Shown here piece after piece: positions 27,062-40,100 of a stretch of DNA of 64,000 nucleotides. The translations under genes and the position numbers were made by a program. The notes under the pieces were generated by a model. That model was not told the DNA's origin. It saw only the letters and a program-made list of their open reading frames with translations, and did not search any database. Each line of letters starts with the position of its first letter. Position 1 is the first letter of the stretch. Source of the stretch: Anisakis pegreffii (taxonomy: Eukaryota > Nematoda > Chromadorea > Rhabditida > Anisakidae); NCBI GenBank assembly GCA_035041965.1, contig JAPYMA010001963.1, forward strand, positions 1 to 64,000, given 5' to 3'.

Positions 27062-27956
27062 AATCCTCGTCTTCACATGATAGCTCGCACAGTATGATTA
27101 CATGACTTTTGAATACTGATAAATTTTAATCACCCGAACCAACAGTAACAAACTTTGTTCAACTCCTTAGTCAGAATGATTTTCGCTGAGAAGTGACAAT
27201 TGCAGCTATTTCGAAACTCGATGTTTAAGAAATTGGCAAGACGGATGAAATGATTTTTATGCGGACTTTGCTAAATAGTAACGAGTTGAAATCGTGAAAT
27301 ATAGCAACAGCAAAATATTTGCTTTTGATAAGTCATTTCGATCACGCAGCGCCAGCTACGATATTCCAGAATGCAACTAAATGATGTTCAGATAGATACT
27401 GCAAAACAATCATCAGCTGGAATCGTCGAAAACACCAGTAAAATAACATTTCTCGATTGTTGTTTCAAAATATTTGCTCAATGATAAGGAACACTCGAAT
27501 CGCCGACCAGATTACCAAATTCCAGACGGAACAGTTAAAAATTGCATGAGATTAAAAACGGACGTTCACGCGGAATGTCTGGAATGATGGTGAGATGGAA
27601 TCGTCGAGAATACTAGCAACACTCAAAATGGCTGAATTGCCAGCCGGATTATCTACCTCCAGACGAAATATTCAACGATTCAGTGAACTCGGTTGCAGAT
27701 TGATCAGCGTAGCGTCTGCAATGACAACGATAACAAGTCTTCTCCGGCGACATCAACGGAATGTTTTCGTATCCAATAAAAACAGTTCAAAATATTTGCC
27801 TGAACGACTGGTGATAACCCAGTCGTTAATCCTTTCATCTAAAACGATGCGATGTGTGATCAAAACAAAATTCGGCTATAAATTGACATCAGTTGGCAGT
27901 TCATTATTCATTCTGTTGTCTGACTGATTAAACGTTTCGAATCTTCATTCTTCAAC

Positions 27957-29128
27957 ATGTCAATGAAAATCGTTCTGCTTTGTGCCATCCTCGTGGTGAT
28001 CTTGGAACAAGGTTAACTTCTATCACAATATTTGCCTACTTCACGATTCTTGCTAGTGAAAGATCTTCAAAATCCTTTCTAAATACCATTATTCAAATTG
28101 ATTCTGGGTAATCCCAACTATGAAGCTGCAAGAATTTCATTTGGATCTCGATTTTATCGCTGTGAACAGCTGCTCGCACTCGAGTTTTGGTAATGATGAT
28201 GTCTGGATGCTTAACAAAAGGAATCAGCATCACCTTGATGATGAATAATAGTTTTGTTGAGTTTCACTCGGAGCTCGTTCAATTTCAGCTCATTCAATAG
28301 AAAAATTGCGCATCATGGCGTCAGAGGTTGGATCTCCACGTGGTCCAATTGCTACGCACAGACTGTGGAGAAGAATAACGAGATCAGTCCCTGAATCGAA
28401 GATGAGGAGGCATCAACTTGTAAGAAATTATAATTCTTTCATCTATCTTTTTTTGATATATTGAGAAAGGCAAAATTGAAGGCAAACAAACGATCTTGTA
28501 TCGTTTGATAACCTCACGAGAGCGATACATGCGATGCTCAATAAGTTACTGCTAAAAGGTTTTCGGAAAAAGAATCAATTAGCAATATTGCCCGTGAACC
28601 GCTGAGTGCTATTTTAGTAAAACTGGAAGCATTCTAGCCTATCACACATGATGACTTTATCTTACTTCTGATTACTCCGAGGCAATTCGAATCCTTGTCA
28701 ACTGATCCATCGGATTTACCACGTAGCGCGTTCACTCCAGTTTCATCCATATCGCCACTTACCCTAATGCATTGCTATGATCGGGATATACAGGTGCATC
28801 GGGCACGAATTCCAAATATGTAACCGATCCGATCGCCGATGTGGTTTTAATTCAAATCAAATAAAAGATGAAGAGAAGAAAAAAAACATGCGTTATGAAT
28901 GAAATTGCTCATGACGCTCTTGTCTACTGAAGGAAATTTGGGCCTATTCCAGTCACCTTCCGGAATGTTTTTCTTTCATGCTGTCACATAGTTCAACTAA
29001 TCGATATTATTCCTTTTCAGAAGTCTAAGATGAATCAGAGGGACACACAACAACACATGAAGGATACCATCAAGCAAATTATGGATATTCTAAATGACTT
29101 GCGGAAACAGAACAACCTACTAATGTAA
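27957..29128 (+). CDS. small basic secreted peptide, 93 aa, unknown family
   Basis: Three exons: 27957-28011, 28301-28419 and 29021-29128. Phases match and the total is 94 codons. Exon 1 encodes a signal peptide (MSMKIVLLCAILVVILEQG); a second ATG two codons on is equally usable. Exon 2 is Arg-rich (RLWRRITRSVPESKMRRHQ). Exon 3 forms a predicted amphipathic helix (KDTIKQIMDILNDLRKQNNL) and ends LM-stop. There are no cysteines after the signal peptide, so it is not a disulfide-knot peptide. It could be a secreted effector, an antimicrobial peptide or a neuropeptide precursor; none of these is shown. Poly(A) signal AATAAA at 29610-29615. Confidence 0.65.
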
Positions 29129-29609
29129 CTGATACAAAGAGTCTGAGATCTTGGCGAAAACAAGAAATGCGTGGTGGAATTTATAAATGTTTTTGGTAGA
29201 CTCATCGAAATTCATGAACACAGACTGTGAACATAAGTTGATTGATTGGATTCTTAGGAAGGAACTTCGTGAAAGTATTTACGATGTCCAGCATATTTTG
29301 GAATGTTCGCCAGACATCTCAGACTCATTCGTTTTCTCAATTTGCGTGCTTATAATCAACATCAACTGCTGTGCTGCAGTGACAATAATACTGCAAATTC
29401 ACATTGCCTCAACCCGTATTATCCCTCGTATTGTCTTCAATTCATCCCGCAATCAACATTCACATTACTTACAAACTCAAATTTACTCTAATGCCATTAA
29501 TACATGGAGTATCATCAACGATACATCTTTTGTATTGTCTATTATTGTGTTTTGTAATAATTTTCCTACTGCAATATTTCTCTCTTCGATCCTAATAATC
29601 TTCACCTGA

Positions 29610-29615
29610 AATAAA
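29610..29615 (+). terminator. likely poly(A) signal
   Basis: AATAAA about 480 nt after the stop codon of the 93-aa secreted peptide gene. Confidence 0.4.
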
Positions 29616-29640
29616 CAATTTGCAACCATGACTTGAACAT

Positions 29641-30556
29641 CAACACCTTAATACATAAATTTTTTCATAATGATGTTAAAATCATTGATTGATTTTGACA
29701 CGATTATGAAAAAAAACTCATGAATGATTCCTTAGCTTCGAATTTATAAGTCGCAAAATGCGATGGAATAAGTTTGCTGTTGTTTTATTTCTGAAGGTTG
29801 ATGTTGTTGCGACAGATTTGACAATTTCATCTAACTATCGGTATCAGTGCCATTGTCATCCAAATAGTTGTGAAGGGAGCGGAAACAACGAATGAATTCA
29901 TGAACTGAATGCACAGATTAGTTCGTAATGGAAATGATTTGTGGCATGAGTGTGTGACAAAGCGACAAATGGACTTAGCGAAGAGTATTTAAGATGGTGA
30001 AATTATTCTGACCATTGCATGGTAATAAGCGTTTGTATGAAATGCAATTGCTATAAATAAAGATAATCATGGCGAAAGGATGGCAGAACGATTGACTTGT
30101 TACGGTAGATTCGGCAAGATGGATTGATCTAAAGAATGAATGAAGTGGATACGAAAGGGCTGGTGTAATCTGCTTTCATAACGGATACTAACTGAAAGCA
30201 CTGGGCGATAAGATAGATACGGTTAGATATGATACTATCCTGTATCACTCACATTGCTATAGAACAATAGGAACCAAAACATTTTGTTGTTAGACTGTGG
30301 GTTTGATTTTACTTGTTAATTCGGCTGTCAGTATTTTCCAAACAATACATTTTAGTATCATCATGAGTATCACTGACTCTAACTTCATTCATTCAGTATT
30401 GATCGGTAAGCTTGCAAGTCGAAGCCCCCTATCTCAGCTTTCGCAATTCTCTCTTCCAAACCGTCAGTTACCACTCTGTAACTATTTTTGCCTGAAGAAA
30501 CGATTTGCTCAGTGATTTTGACATGATTATGGAAAAATTTATGTATTAAGGTGTTG
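29641..30556. mobile_element. 916-bp terminal-inverted-repeat element (MITE-like)
   Basis: The left end (29641-29684, CAACACCTTAATACATAAAT...) is the inverted complement of the right end (30513-30556, ...ATTTATGTATTAAGGTGTTG) over about 44 bp with few mismatches. A further inverted copy of the inner TIR part lies at 29690-29715, so 29660-29715 folds into its own hairpin. No transposase is encoded. No clear target-site duplication is seen, so boundaries could extend a little. Confidence 0.6.
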
Positions 30557-31302
30557 TTATTCGAGAGTATTTATTGATCAACCATAGTGATCTTTTTTCG
30601 TTGCTGTTTGAAGAAACTTTTCTCGAAGGCAAACATACCGAACACTGAGAATTAATGAGCTTTTGTGTTTGAACAATGATATTGTTGTGAGAGCATGAAT
30701 GTGCACATTAAAAGCATGAAAATACAAACTGCGAAATGAGAAGTGTGTGTATCGAAAACCGTGAGAAGGAACAAGTTTTAACTGATTTATTTCTCAAATC
30801 GATCCCAATATTTTGAATCGATTTTAAAATCACACTCAACTGTCACACTTATCGCGCAACTTCATTCAAATATATGTTAGTTTGTAATTTTCTTTTCTTT
30901 TCCAGATTTTAGAAATTTTGTTCAAGCGAGATTATTTTTGTAACATAAAATGTGTTCTTGAAAAATCATTTGAACTTCCTATATTCTGTAGAGGAGAAGC
31001 AACAAGTTGAGCAGTATCGATTTCATGCAATGCAATGCGAGTATATTAATGTAGTCGTTGCATTCGGCTGGAACAGGCAAACTTAAGCGAAACAATAGGG
31101 GATTGAGCTTCTTGAAATGCGATGAGAAGTTTTGCGGGTTAATTTATCGGGCGATTGAGAGTACCCGAATGAATCTGTAATGATTGTTTCGATATATATG
31201 AGCAGATAAAAATGAGTAGCATGTGCCACCAGATATTCATAGCTGCAATAGATTGTTCAACAGAAAAGTCTGAATTCCAGCGTTCAAGCAAATTCGTTTG
31301 CT
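30557..31302. other. upstream region of the Cys-loop receptor gene; no gene seen
   Basis: AT-rich sequence without splice-linked coding exons. Confidence 0.5.
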
Positions 31303-34300
31303 ATGTCACATTTATGGTCAAGATTGATCTATTTGCACTGTCTCGTTCATCTCTATCAGACTGCATCCAGTTCAAAGGTAAAACTTATGACCTATTGAAG
31401 GGACACTCTGAAAATATTCTTATGGCGACAAACTCCAAAAAAAAAGCAAAAACAATCGGATAATTTTGAAGGTTTGATGACTATATTGAAAAATAACGAA
31501 TCACTCAAGAGTGGCTCGACTAAGTCACAACCGGAAGTATAAAGCCGCGTGCTGGACAAATTACTGTGCAGTTTTTGCTTCAGATAAAATCAGAACCACT
31601 ATTCGACGCCAAGAATAAGAATCGACTTGAATTTTCTTTCGATTCGAAAGAAAACATTGAAGATCCGAGAGAAAATAATAGAAAACAATCATTCACATCA
31701 AAAGGTTACTTGAAATTGTATTGCGTTGTTATAATTCATATAATGCAGTGAAATACTTGACGCTAAAAATGCACAACGTTCGTAATTGTTAAAATCAGTT
31801 TTACTCAAAGACTTCTATATCAGCGGTTCTCATAAGAAGAGAAATTACCCATTTCGGTTAATTTGGAGGCGTAAAGGCGTAATGGAGCGGCTCGGGAACT
31901 TAGTGTTTCGTGCAGTTGTTATGTTATGATAGAACGCCATTGTGATGGTGGTTTTTAACTTGGGTATGTAAATGCAGTTAGTTGATGGCAACACTCTTCA
32001 TTCTCCTATTTTCTGAGTATCATTAGATACATGAGAATAAGAAATTGATTTGAACTGTGAAGTGAAATGAGACGAAGTAAATGAGAAAAACTCCTCAATA
32101 TTCGCATATAATAGCTATGAGAGTGAAGACAACACATCTGGAAAGAATGAGAATCCATCCAAATCAGATTGAAGTGCGCGTGTCATAGACAATAGCTTTT
32201 CATGCGACGATTGCAATAATGAGCAACACAACGGTCTAGAGCACTAATTTCTTTCCTATCGCTGAAAATTTTTCGGACCGGTTTTGCGTTTGTTGCTGAC
32301 ATTATACGTCGTAATAGTAAGTTCTTGTATCAGATGGAGGGGGATACAGCGGCCTGTCAAATCATCAAAAAGGGTAACGGAGCACCCGAGCGTGAGAACC
32401 ACTGTTCTATATGATCATCAAATGTCTGCATTTTCGAACAAATGATCAAAATGTATTTTTTAGAGCATTTTTAAATGCTTCCTGAATCTTCTTTCCCGGT
32501 GTAATATAAGGTGGTTGCCAAAACCCAATTAGAACTTATCGATGTTTGCGATTTGAGACTATTCCACTATACCTTTTATTGCAAAACACTGTTAATTGAT
32601 TTGAATCAAAGGCATTGACTGTATTCAATTCGTGGAATGAACGAAGTCGTTGATTATTTTCTTCCTCGAACGATGCAAAGATGCTTCAATGTTACATTGA
32701 TCGACAAGCAAAGATGTTCAGAGTGCCTTTTGAAGGAGGCAATGGCCTGACAATAACACATCCGGATCGCGAAAAATGGTTCCCTCCAGACTCATCATAT
32801 TCTTCGATCCATTCGCCAACAGTGAATTCAAATGAACCGTTGGGAAATGTTCATTTGTACGGACGGAATCTGAGCGATGTTCGAATCCTGCTGACAAGTT
32901 TAACAAATTTGGATCACGATTTCGCCATAAGTAATCGGTTGGTTTTAAATGTCCGGTCTCATGGTTGATATTCTCAATAAAAAATCTGTAAACGTGATTC
33001 CAAATAGAGCATTCTGGTATAGCGATAGACAGTTCAAAGATTCTAAATCTTTTATGATGTAATATTTTTTTGCTTTCCTAAAAATTGATTGATGCGAATC
33101 GTTAGTTCCACCATTGTAATGTCACTGATGTAGAATCCCCAGCATAATTTCGTGACATTCAAAATGAATTATAAGATTCAGTGGTATGTTTCAGTGATTA
33201 CGGCAGCAGTTACATCTTACCGGTGCTGAAGGCGGTCAAATATGATAACAATACAGTGCCAACTGTTTTTGCAGGTTTATGAATTTTTCATAAAAATTAC
33301 GGTGGACGGCTAATAATCCAATAAATGCGTATATGTTGGCAACATTCATGTATAATCCAGTCATGAAACATTTGCATTTACAAGCAGCAGTTCCTTTTCA
33401 ATTCATACTTTTTGTCTTCTCAGTTTGCATTAGCAAAATAAGTTGAAATACGGAGCAATCTCGAGAGTATCCGAGAAAAGCGCTTAGGTATATGCTTAGA
33501 TCAGGCATGTGTCGCATTTTTGCAGTGTTCTATACTTCAAAATTACAGACGTGCCAGTGAACGTGCGTGTTTTGTTGAATATTATCCATTTGGCAAATTT
33601 TGACTCTCTTCAAATGGACTACACAATTGGTAGGTGATAGCGGTAAATATCATGTCCAGAATTTCATTATTACCCAGTTATTGAACCACTGAATATAGTG
33701 GTTGCAGTAATCGATGACTTTTCGATGAAGCAATCCATGAAAAGTTTCAGTTTCGAATCGGAGAACTTTACTGGTTAATATTGAATGTAACCGTGCGATG
33801 AGTCTTGTCAAACTGCTAGATGTTATCAAAATTCCTAACTGACGTTGGTTTTGTGTGAACAGATTTGGAAATGCAGATGCGTTGGTTTGATTTGAGACTG
33901 GCGAACAACTATACGAAGTCGATTCTGATCCGTGAAATGAGTGTTATGGAGAAAATTTGGACTCCTGATCCATACTTCGTGAATTCCAAATATTCCTATT
34001 TTCATATGGTCTCATTTCCAAATTTCCGGATGCGTATCAGTCCGAATGGTCTTGTTGTATACACTCTAAGGTGATTATTGATCTTGTACATAACACACTG
34101 CTTTTTTATTTCATAAGTAACGGATCTGTCAATGATCGTGATGAGGACAAGTACACTTCACTAGGAGCATCCCCTGGTCCTAAAAAATTTATCATCACTC
34201 TACTTTTCCCCACACTATATTCAGTTTTCTTGCCAAGTAGCTACCACAGAAGAATGCTTGTTTTCAACCAGAATGTAATCTAATGCAAATAATTTAGGGT

Positions 34301-36311
34301 TACGCTTCAACCAGCTTGTCAGATGATATTCTGTCGTTTTCCACATGATCGACAACAATGTGATTTGAAAATTAGTTCGAGTACGTTTCAAATTTCCTAG
34401 GATATTTATTTCTCATATACACTAAGTTATTGAACCTTAATACCGTCTGCAGTCCGGCGATTTTGAGATAGTATTCACTATCAGTTGAAATAATACAAAT
34501 TTCACTGGACAGTGTTGACTGCAAATGGACTTTCGATTGAACGATTTATGCCATGGACGAATATGTACACAACATTGAAAATATTGAGCGCATGAAAACA
34601 TTCAAATGCTTGCAGTAGCATATCCACAGCGGACTGTGCGATTCTCGTGGCATTCAAGTGAACCTGTGAGGTTTTTATCAGTGTTAAAGTTGCCCGAATT
34701 ACGAATTGCCTCAATGCTAACACATCAATGCCATGTAGAGGGAAAGCTCAGTATGCTGCACATTTTTTTCATTTAGACGTCAAAAATTCTCTTGCTTTAA
34801 TCGTTCTCTCATGATGCACATTGTCCAGTTCAGTACCAAATTCAAATTTATTCAAAATTCACGATGAAATTTGATGTAACCAACACAAAAAAACGCATGT
34901 GAAACATTTATTAACCTCAAAAAGATTTAGCAATGCTCGATGTTTAATGGTTCATTCCAAAGAAATGTTTTCCGATTGAATGCAACACTGATCGTGTTTT
35001 ACATTACAATGCAAAACAACTCGAACAAAGTCAATTTCCTAATGAGCATTTTGCAGTTCTTCAATGAGAGTTTCTGAAATTTTAGTTCATTCATCTTGTC
35101 TGCGATTAGTGTTCAACTTGCAACGAGATGGCGCACGTTTCATTGTCGAGAAGTATATCCCGAGTACTTTAGCAATGATGTTCGCATGGGTTGCTCCTTA
35201 TGTACCGTATAATTACGAAGAAGTTCGTATCATCACCCCGATTACAGTGAGTTTTGAAAATTACTGTTTTTTTCTGTTGGTTTCGTTGGCTTCGTTTGAT
35301 GAACGTTCTACTGCTAGCCACTGATCTCGTGGCCGTAAATGAATGTTCATTTGTGAATGATGTGCTGCTGCCAACTCAAATTCAGTCGCAATGAAAAGCG
35401 GAAAGGATGTGCGATGATGATAGAAATAAAGTAATGAAAAGTATAAGAACCATACAAATTTAAGGTACTGTTAACGTTAGTTCAAATGGAGAAAGGCGAT
35501 CAAGAGATTCGAACAAGTTACGTAACTTCAATGGACAGGTGGTTCGCAGCAATGAAGACGTTCAGTGTGCTGTCTTTATTGGAATCGCTGATTGTTTTAG
35601 CACTGATCAAACGAAGTCGAACAATGGTATTTTTGAGCACATTTTTGATTCATTTCACATAGCAATTGATGCAGCTAGGAAATACGCACGTTCGAATGCC
35701 ACTAAGATTTGACTGATTGTGAGTGCATTATAGTTTTAAAAAGTTGGAAACACGTCAATAAGATGCGTGTACTCAGTTTAATGGCACTCATTTGTATCGT
35801 AATCACTTAGAAGTCAATGCACTTCGAGACCTAAGACGTTTCTTTTATGATGGAATCATTCAACAAACAATTATGCTGACCTTTAATATCCATACTTTAT
35901 AAGAAAATATGCCAAAATAGGAGTATTGAGAGTTGAACAGTACCGTGCTGATAGGATCTGCACTTGGGTAAAAGAAGAAACAAGGCTGAATTATTTCATC
36001 TTCTATGAACTGATAATTATTGTTCGTCCGAAGTTGGATAATTAGTTAGGGTTTGAGGCAGGTGAGACTTGAAATAGCTGACTGAAGCAAATTCGAATCG
36101 ATGTTTTTTTTTTAAGGAACGACAACTTTCAAAAGCAAGCAATCAGCTTGAACAGGAGAATTTTAAAGCTGAACAAGAACGGCTGGAGAAGTTGTACCAC
36201 ACAGCTGATCGTATTTCAAGATTCCTTTCACCTTTATTCTTTATATTCTTCTTCATTTATTATATCATTTTTGTGGCAAATGGTACTGAATTAGAATGCG
36301 TTCAGAAGTGA
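31303..36311 (+). CDS. Cys-loop ligand-gated ion channel subunit (GABA-A/glycine-receptor-like, LGC type)
   Basis: Eleven exons: 31303-31377, 31584-31704, 32709-32937, 33195-33274, 33549-33629, 33863-34070, 34298-34380, 34616-34750, 35086-35246, 35465-35626 and 36117-36311. All phases match and the total is exactly 510 codons. Signal peptide about residues 1-23 (MSHLWSRLIYLHCLVHLYQT). After a divergent hydrophilic N-terminus comes the ligand-binding domain: LEMQMRWFDLRL, IWTPDPYFVNSK, and the Cys-loop CQMIFCRFPHDRQQC (C-x13-C, with one extra internal Cys). A second pair, CHVEGKLIHSSC, matches the extra disulfide seen in glycine and glutamate-gated chloride channels. M1 is LQRDGARFIVEKYIPSTLAM. 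M2 is VRIITPIT-VLLTLVQ with the conserved 9' Leu. M3 is MKTFSVLSLLESLIVLALI. The cytoplasmic loop is short and Glu/Lys/Gln-rich. M4 is SPLFFIFFFIYYIIFV. The usual anion-channel Pro-Ala-Arg before M2 is replaced by Glu-Val-Arg. Intron 2 carries a hAT MITE. Poly(A) signal AATAAA at 36412-36417. Ligand unknown. Confidence 0.93.
31821..32404. mobile_element. hAT-type MITE, 584 bp, in intron 2 of the Cys-loop receptor gene
   Basis: Terminal inverted repeats CAGCGGTTCTCA / TGAGAACCACTG, flanked by a perfect 8-bp target-site duplication TTCTATAT (31813-31820 and 32405-32412). The 8-bp duplication and CAGNGGTTCTCA ends are hallmarks of the hAT superfamily. It is homologous along its length to the element at 50692-51553 but lacks about 250 bp of that element's interior. 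It has no transposase ORF. Confidence 0.92.
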
Positions 36312-36411
36312 ATGTGATTTCCGTGTGAAATTTACGATAGCTCAAGCATTCTGATAAGAATCAATTTATCCACTGTTCAATAATGAACGTAAAATGTTGC
36401 TTTCACATGTG

Positions 36412-36417
36412 AATAAA
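36412..36417 (+). terminator. likely poly(A) signal of the Cys-loop receptor gene
   Basis: AATAAA about 100 nt after the stop codon. Confidence 0.5.
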
Positions 36418-36802
36418 AATTAATATGAACACTCAATGGTGAATGAAGAAATTCTGCAAATGAATTTGAAATTTGCTAATAAATGGGTAAATTGTGAAAG
36501 AAATCCTGAATCGAGATCTCTGGTGAATTGAACTCAAACGGGAGAAATTTCCCAACCAGCATTAGTCAAGGTTTGTTTTGGTGATATGTGAAACAATTTG
36601 GTTTAAAGAACAGACTGATTATGATTATTTGGAGTTGTTTGAGTTGTACGCCGATTAAGGAGTTGCGAGAAACTGAATCAGTTGGGCAAACATAAACATC
36701 TAAAATGGTGATTGCATGAAGTTGACTGGAGAGATCAAAAATTGTATACGATATGATATGAAAAACGATTGACAACGTCTTTGAACATAATATTTCTATT
36801 TA

Positions 36803-37042
36803 CTAAAACATTCTCAAAGTGACTGCACAATTATCAGTCACATATTCAAGACAGTCATCTCTTATCTTTAAGAAATAATAATAAAGATTATTATTAGTGC
36901 TATTTGAAAATAGGAAAAAGAAAAATAGAACATACCGTTTCACATCCGGCAAATACTCATGCATGCCTCCGAATCCTATTGCGCAGTTATATTCATAAAT
37001 TTTGCGGTAGATGCGGTTAAGTTCTTCTATTCGATTACGCAT
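36803..37042 (-). CDS. small two-exon ORF, 54 aa, Cys-containing
   Basis: Exon 36936-37042 begins with ATG (MRNRIEELNRIYRKIYEYNC...) and ends at donor CG|gtatgt. It joins in phase 2 to 36803-36860 (...DDCLEYVTDNCAVTLRMF-stop), giving 55 codons. A stop lies two codons upstream in frame, so this cannot be an internal exon unless the acceptor is at the ATG itself. It has a helical basic N-terminus and three Cys. It lies just past the 3' end of the giant sushi-like gene on the same strand. It could be a separate small gene or a chance structure. Confidence 0.35.
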   Translation of the reverse strand: MRNRIEELNRIYRKIYEYNCAIGFGGMHEYLPDVKRYVLFFFFLFSNSTNNNLYYYFLKIRDDCLEYVTDNCAVTLRMF

Positions 37043-37118
37043 TATTCACAAAAAAACTACTCAATACCAATCCTTAGTTGATTTGAATTTCATTGTGTGA
37101 ATTGTTCAGTGAAGCAAC

Positions 37119-40100
37119 TCACGGACTATTCGCAAAACTCAAACGGATCTGTGAGCTTTGACTACTGATGAGAATTTTTATACATTTAACGTCGAATAAC
37201 TCAAAAGAATACATTTTCGAAATTTGATTGAATCTGAATTGTATGATTGATTGAGAAAGGTGCGCATGAAAGAGCAAGTGAGAGATGAACATACGCGACG
37301 ATACACATTCCAAACTGTAGATCTCGTCGAACTTGTTTTTCGTCCTTTTTTCCAGCCATTTCCCATCAGCACCACACGCAACGGTCAAAGATGAACTTTC
37401 TTCTTCGACTATGTTAATAATCAATCCTGGAAGAAGAATTCTTTAACAATGATCATCAGCTGAAGACTCTTCGCCAGTTTTGCAGTTCGTCAATTTTGTG
37501 TAAATGTCTCATAATGATAGAGTCACACCAAGTATACACATACCCGAATTACATTTAACAAAGTATTTGCATCCAGCCCTGATGTTTGGTTTGCATTTCG
37601 ATGTTGTCATAACCGATTTGCGGTCATCACTTCTCACATTTGGTTTCTTGCACAAATGATCGCCGCTGTGGTGCTCTGAAACAAGCAATTAGTTCAGCTG
37701 CACATAATGTGACAATTGTATTTCTGGGCAAATTTGAGCACTAGGCGGAAATCGGATTCGGAGAGGACGGTTGAGAGCGACTGAATAAAATTCTTGAAAT
37801 CAGTGGAATGTTATGTTGTCATTTCAAAGGCGGCTGTTTAGAAATGCAGCAGACACAAAGAGAGGAGGGCGATTTGATCGCGACTATTGACCGGATGAGT
37901 GACAACTAGAAAAAATAAATCAGGACTACTGATATATGAGATGGAAGTAAAAGAATTCCAGCGATATCCAGCTGATATGTGCCCGGAATCGCGTGAAAAT
38001 CGCAACGCTCAAAAACCTGGATGAACAGATGGTGTTGACGGAACGCACTCAACCGAGTTTATATCTTTAATGATCAAGTTCGTCCGTTTTTCTCGCCATT
38101 CACCGTCGCCGTAACAAACGACGCTTATGCGATCGGTCTTCATTTGCATGGCATTTATTTGCCAACCTGAAATCGTGCGCTGACATTTCAACGCGAATTC
38201 ACAATAAGAAGATGCACCCGCCAAAAATTCTCATACACTTCACACAAACGGCTTCAAAACATCGATTCACTCGCATACCTTGAAGACATCTCATATCATA
38301 CTGACAACCAGTTGGTTGCAGCTCTTTGCCTGTACATCGGCGACGTTTCTTGACCAGTTTATGCGAAGCACTCTTCCAGAGTATCTTCTCGCATTCCTCC
38401 GCGTCATTCTCCTTATTCACTGGAAACTTTTTCACATTTAAAAATCAGTCCGATTCCAGCATAGTTTTTTGTTTGTTAATAATTCAGACTGATCATGAAA
38501 CATGCGATAGGAGAACATTCGGGTTCAGCGTAACACGATCAAGCTAACAGATAATGAAGTCGAATTGGTTGCCACAGATATGAATATAGCTCACTGAAAT
38601 TGATTGGAACGAAAAAAAAATCACAGAAAACTGGTGGTTTTATTAACCTGGAATACATTTCATTCGCTCAATATCACGAATAACTTGTTGTGTCTCCACA
38701 TCAACCCAGTCGTTGCTAGATTCACATCTGATTTGCATATAACTAACTAAGCTATTGGAGGATTCAAGCGAAAATCCTGCAAAATGCTCCCAATTCGAGA
38801 TGATAAAGAAAAATTCGATGGCGAAGCGATGAACAGAGACATCAGAAGGAGGATTCTTGATAAACTGGAATCTGACCTGAAAATGGCCTGCACCTAATCT
38901 GGAAATTTGGTGATTTAAGAACGACTGAAACGGTTTCACGCTAAACATCTGACTGATCGTAAGCGAATACATATCGCAAAATGACCTTCTCTGCAGCTAA
39001 TTCTGTATTGACAGTCGCGGGAATTCTCCTGTTCATGACAATTACCGATCTCAGTGATAAGTTTATTGTCGTATTGTTGCTGCTGGATCATCAGACAATT
39101 ATAGGCTTTATTATATGCCTGTGTTGTGTTTTGTGTTCGCGTCGAACCTCGATCAACTGTAAACATTGGTTATGAGATTGCAATAAATGAAAGAATACAC
39201 TACAAAGACCGAAGGATATTTTTTTCACTTGATCGTGAAATTAGCCTTTGATCTGAAGAAACGATAGCAAAAGGCTCGTTGAAGTGAATCATGCGGAATG
39301 TTTTCGAACTACACATCTGCGCTAGTTTCCATGCCTTTAGCTGTTAATGAACCCTTCCTTGACTGAATTATAGTGGACGAATTGATTTTGTAATGAACCT
39401 GTTATGCAGTTGATGTCATCGGTTTCTTGAATAATCATATTCGTTTGTTTATCTTTCCATTGACCGTTTGATTGACAAACAATACTCATACGCAACGCTT
39501 TCAACGTTTTCGTCATTATCATAAAACCTGAATTGGTGACGTTAATTTATCTTGAAGCAACTCGAATAAATTCTTAAGAAAAGCCTTGCGAAAATCTTCT
39601 GCTGTATGCAATCACATTCAAATGCGGGCAACACAATATAAAATGAGCTCATCAGCAAAAGGACTGATACTCATGCTTGCATGATTGTATTATTTGATAA
39701 GATGCGTGGTTGGTGAATACTATAAAATGATACCGTCAGAACATATAATGTCATATTGGCATCCACTCGGCTGATGGTCAATGCCAGTGCACCTTCTTCG
39801 CCTTTTAATTCTCTGTCTCTCATTTGTGTTCAACTGCGGTGACTCACATTCCACCCAGTTGTGCGTTGCATCTTTCGGTGGTGCTGTAAGAATGCTCATT
39901 GGCTCAAATGTAACAAAATCTCATGAGTAAATATTCAAGGCGGCTGGAAAATTTTCAATTTCGTATAGCTCTGTTTTCAGAATCCAGCAAAATTATGCAA
40001 TCCCAACTGACTGCAAGTGATCTGCTTGTCGTGACTAATGTGAAAACATTTCTTCGCATTCGAGTTTAAGTGATACAACTTTAAGACAAAAAAACTTCGT

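Noticed and set aside
29187..29609. 140-codon plus-strand ORF
   Set aside because: Sits in the 3'UTR of the 93-aa secreted peptide before its poly(A) signal; no family features.
34502..34723. Apparent frameshift within the Cys-loop receptor (a reading giving FHWTVLTANGL on the plus strand)
   Set aside because: It belongs to an intron. The true next exon starts at 34616 in matching phase and supplies the expected AYP...FSWHSSEPVRF segment, so no frameshift is needed.
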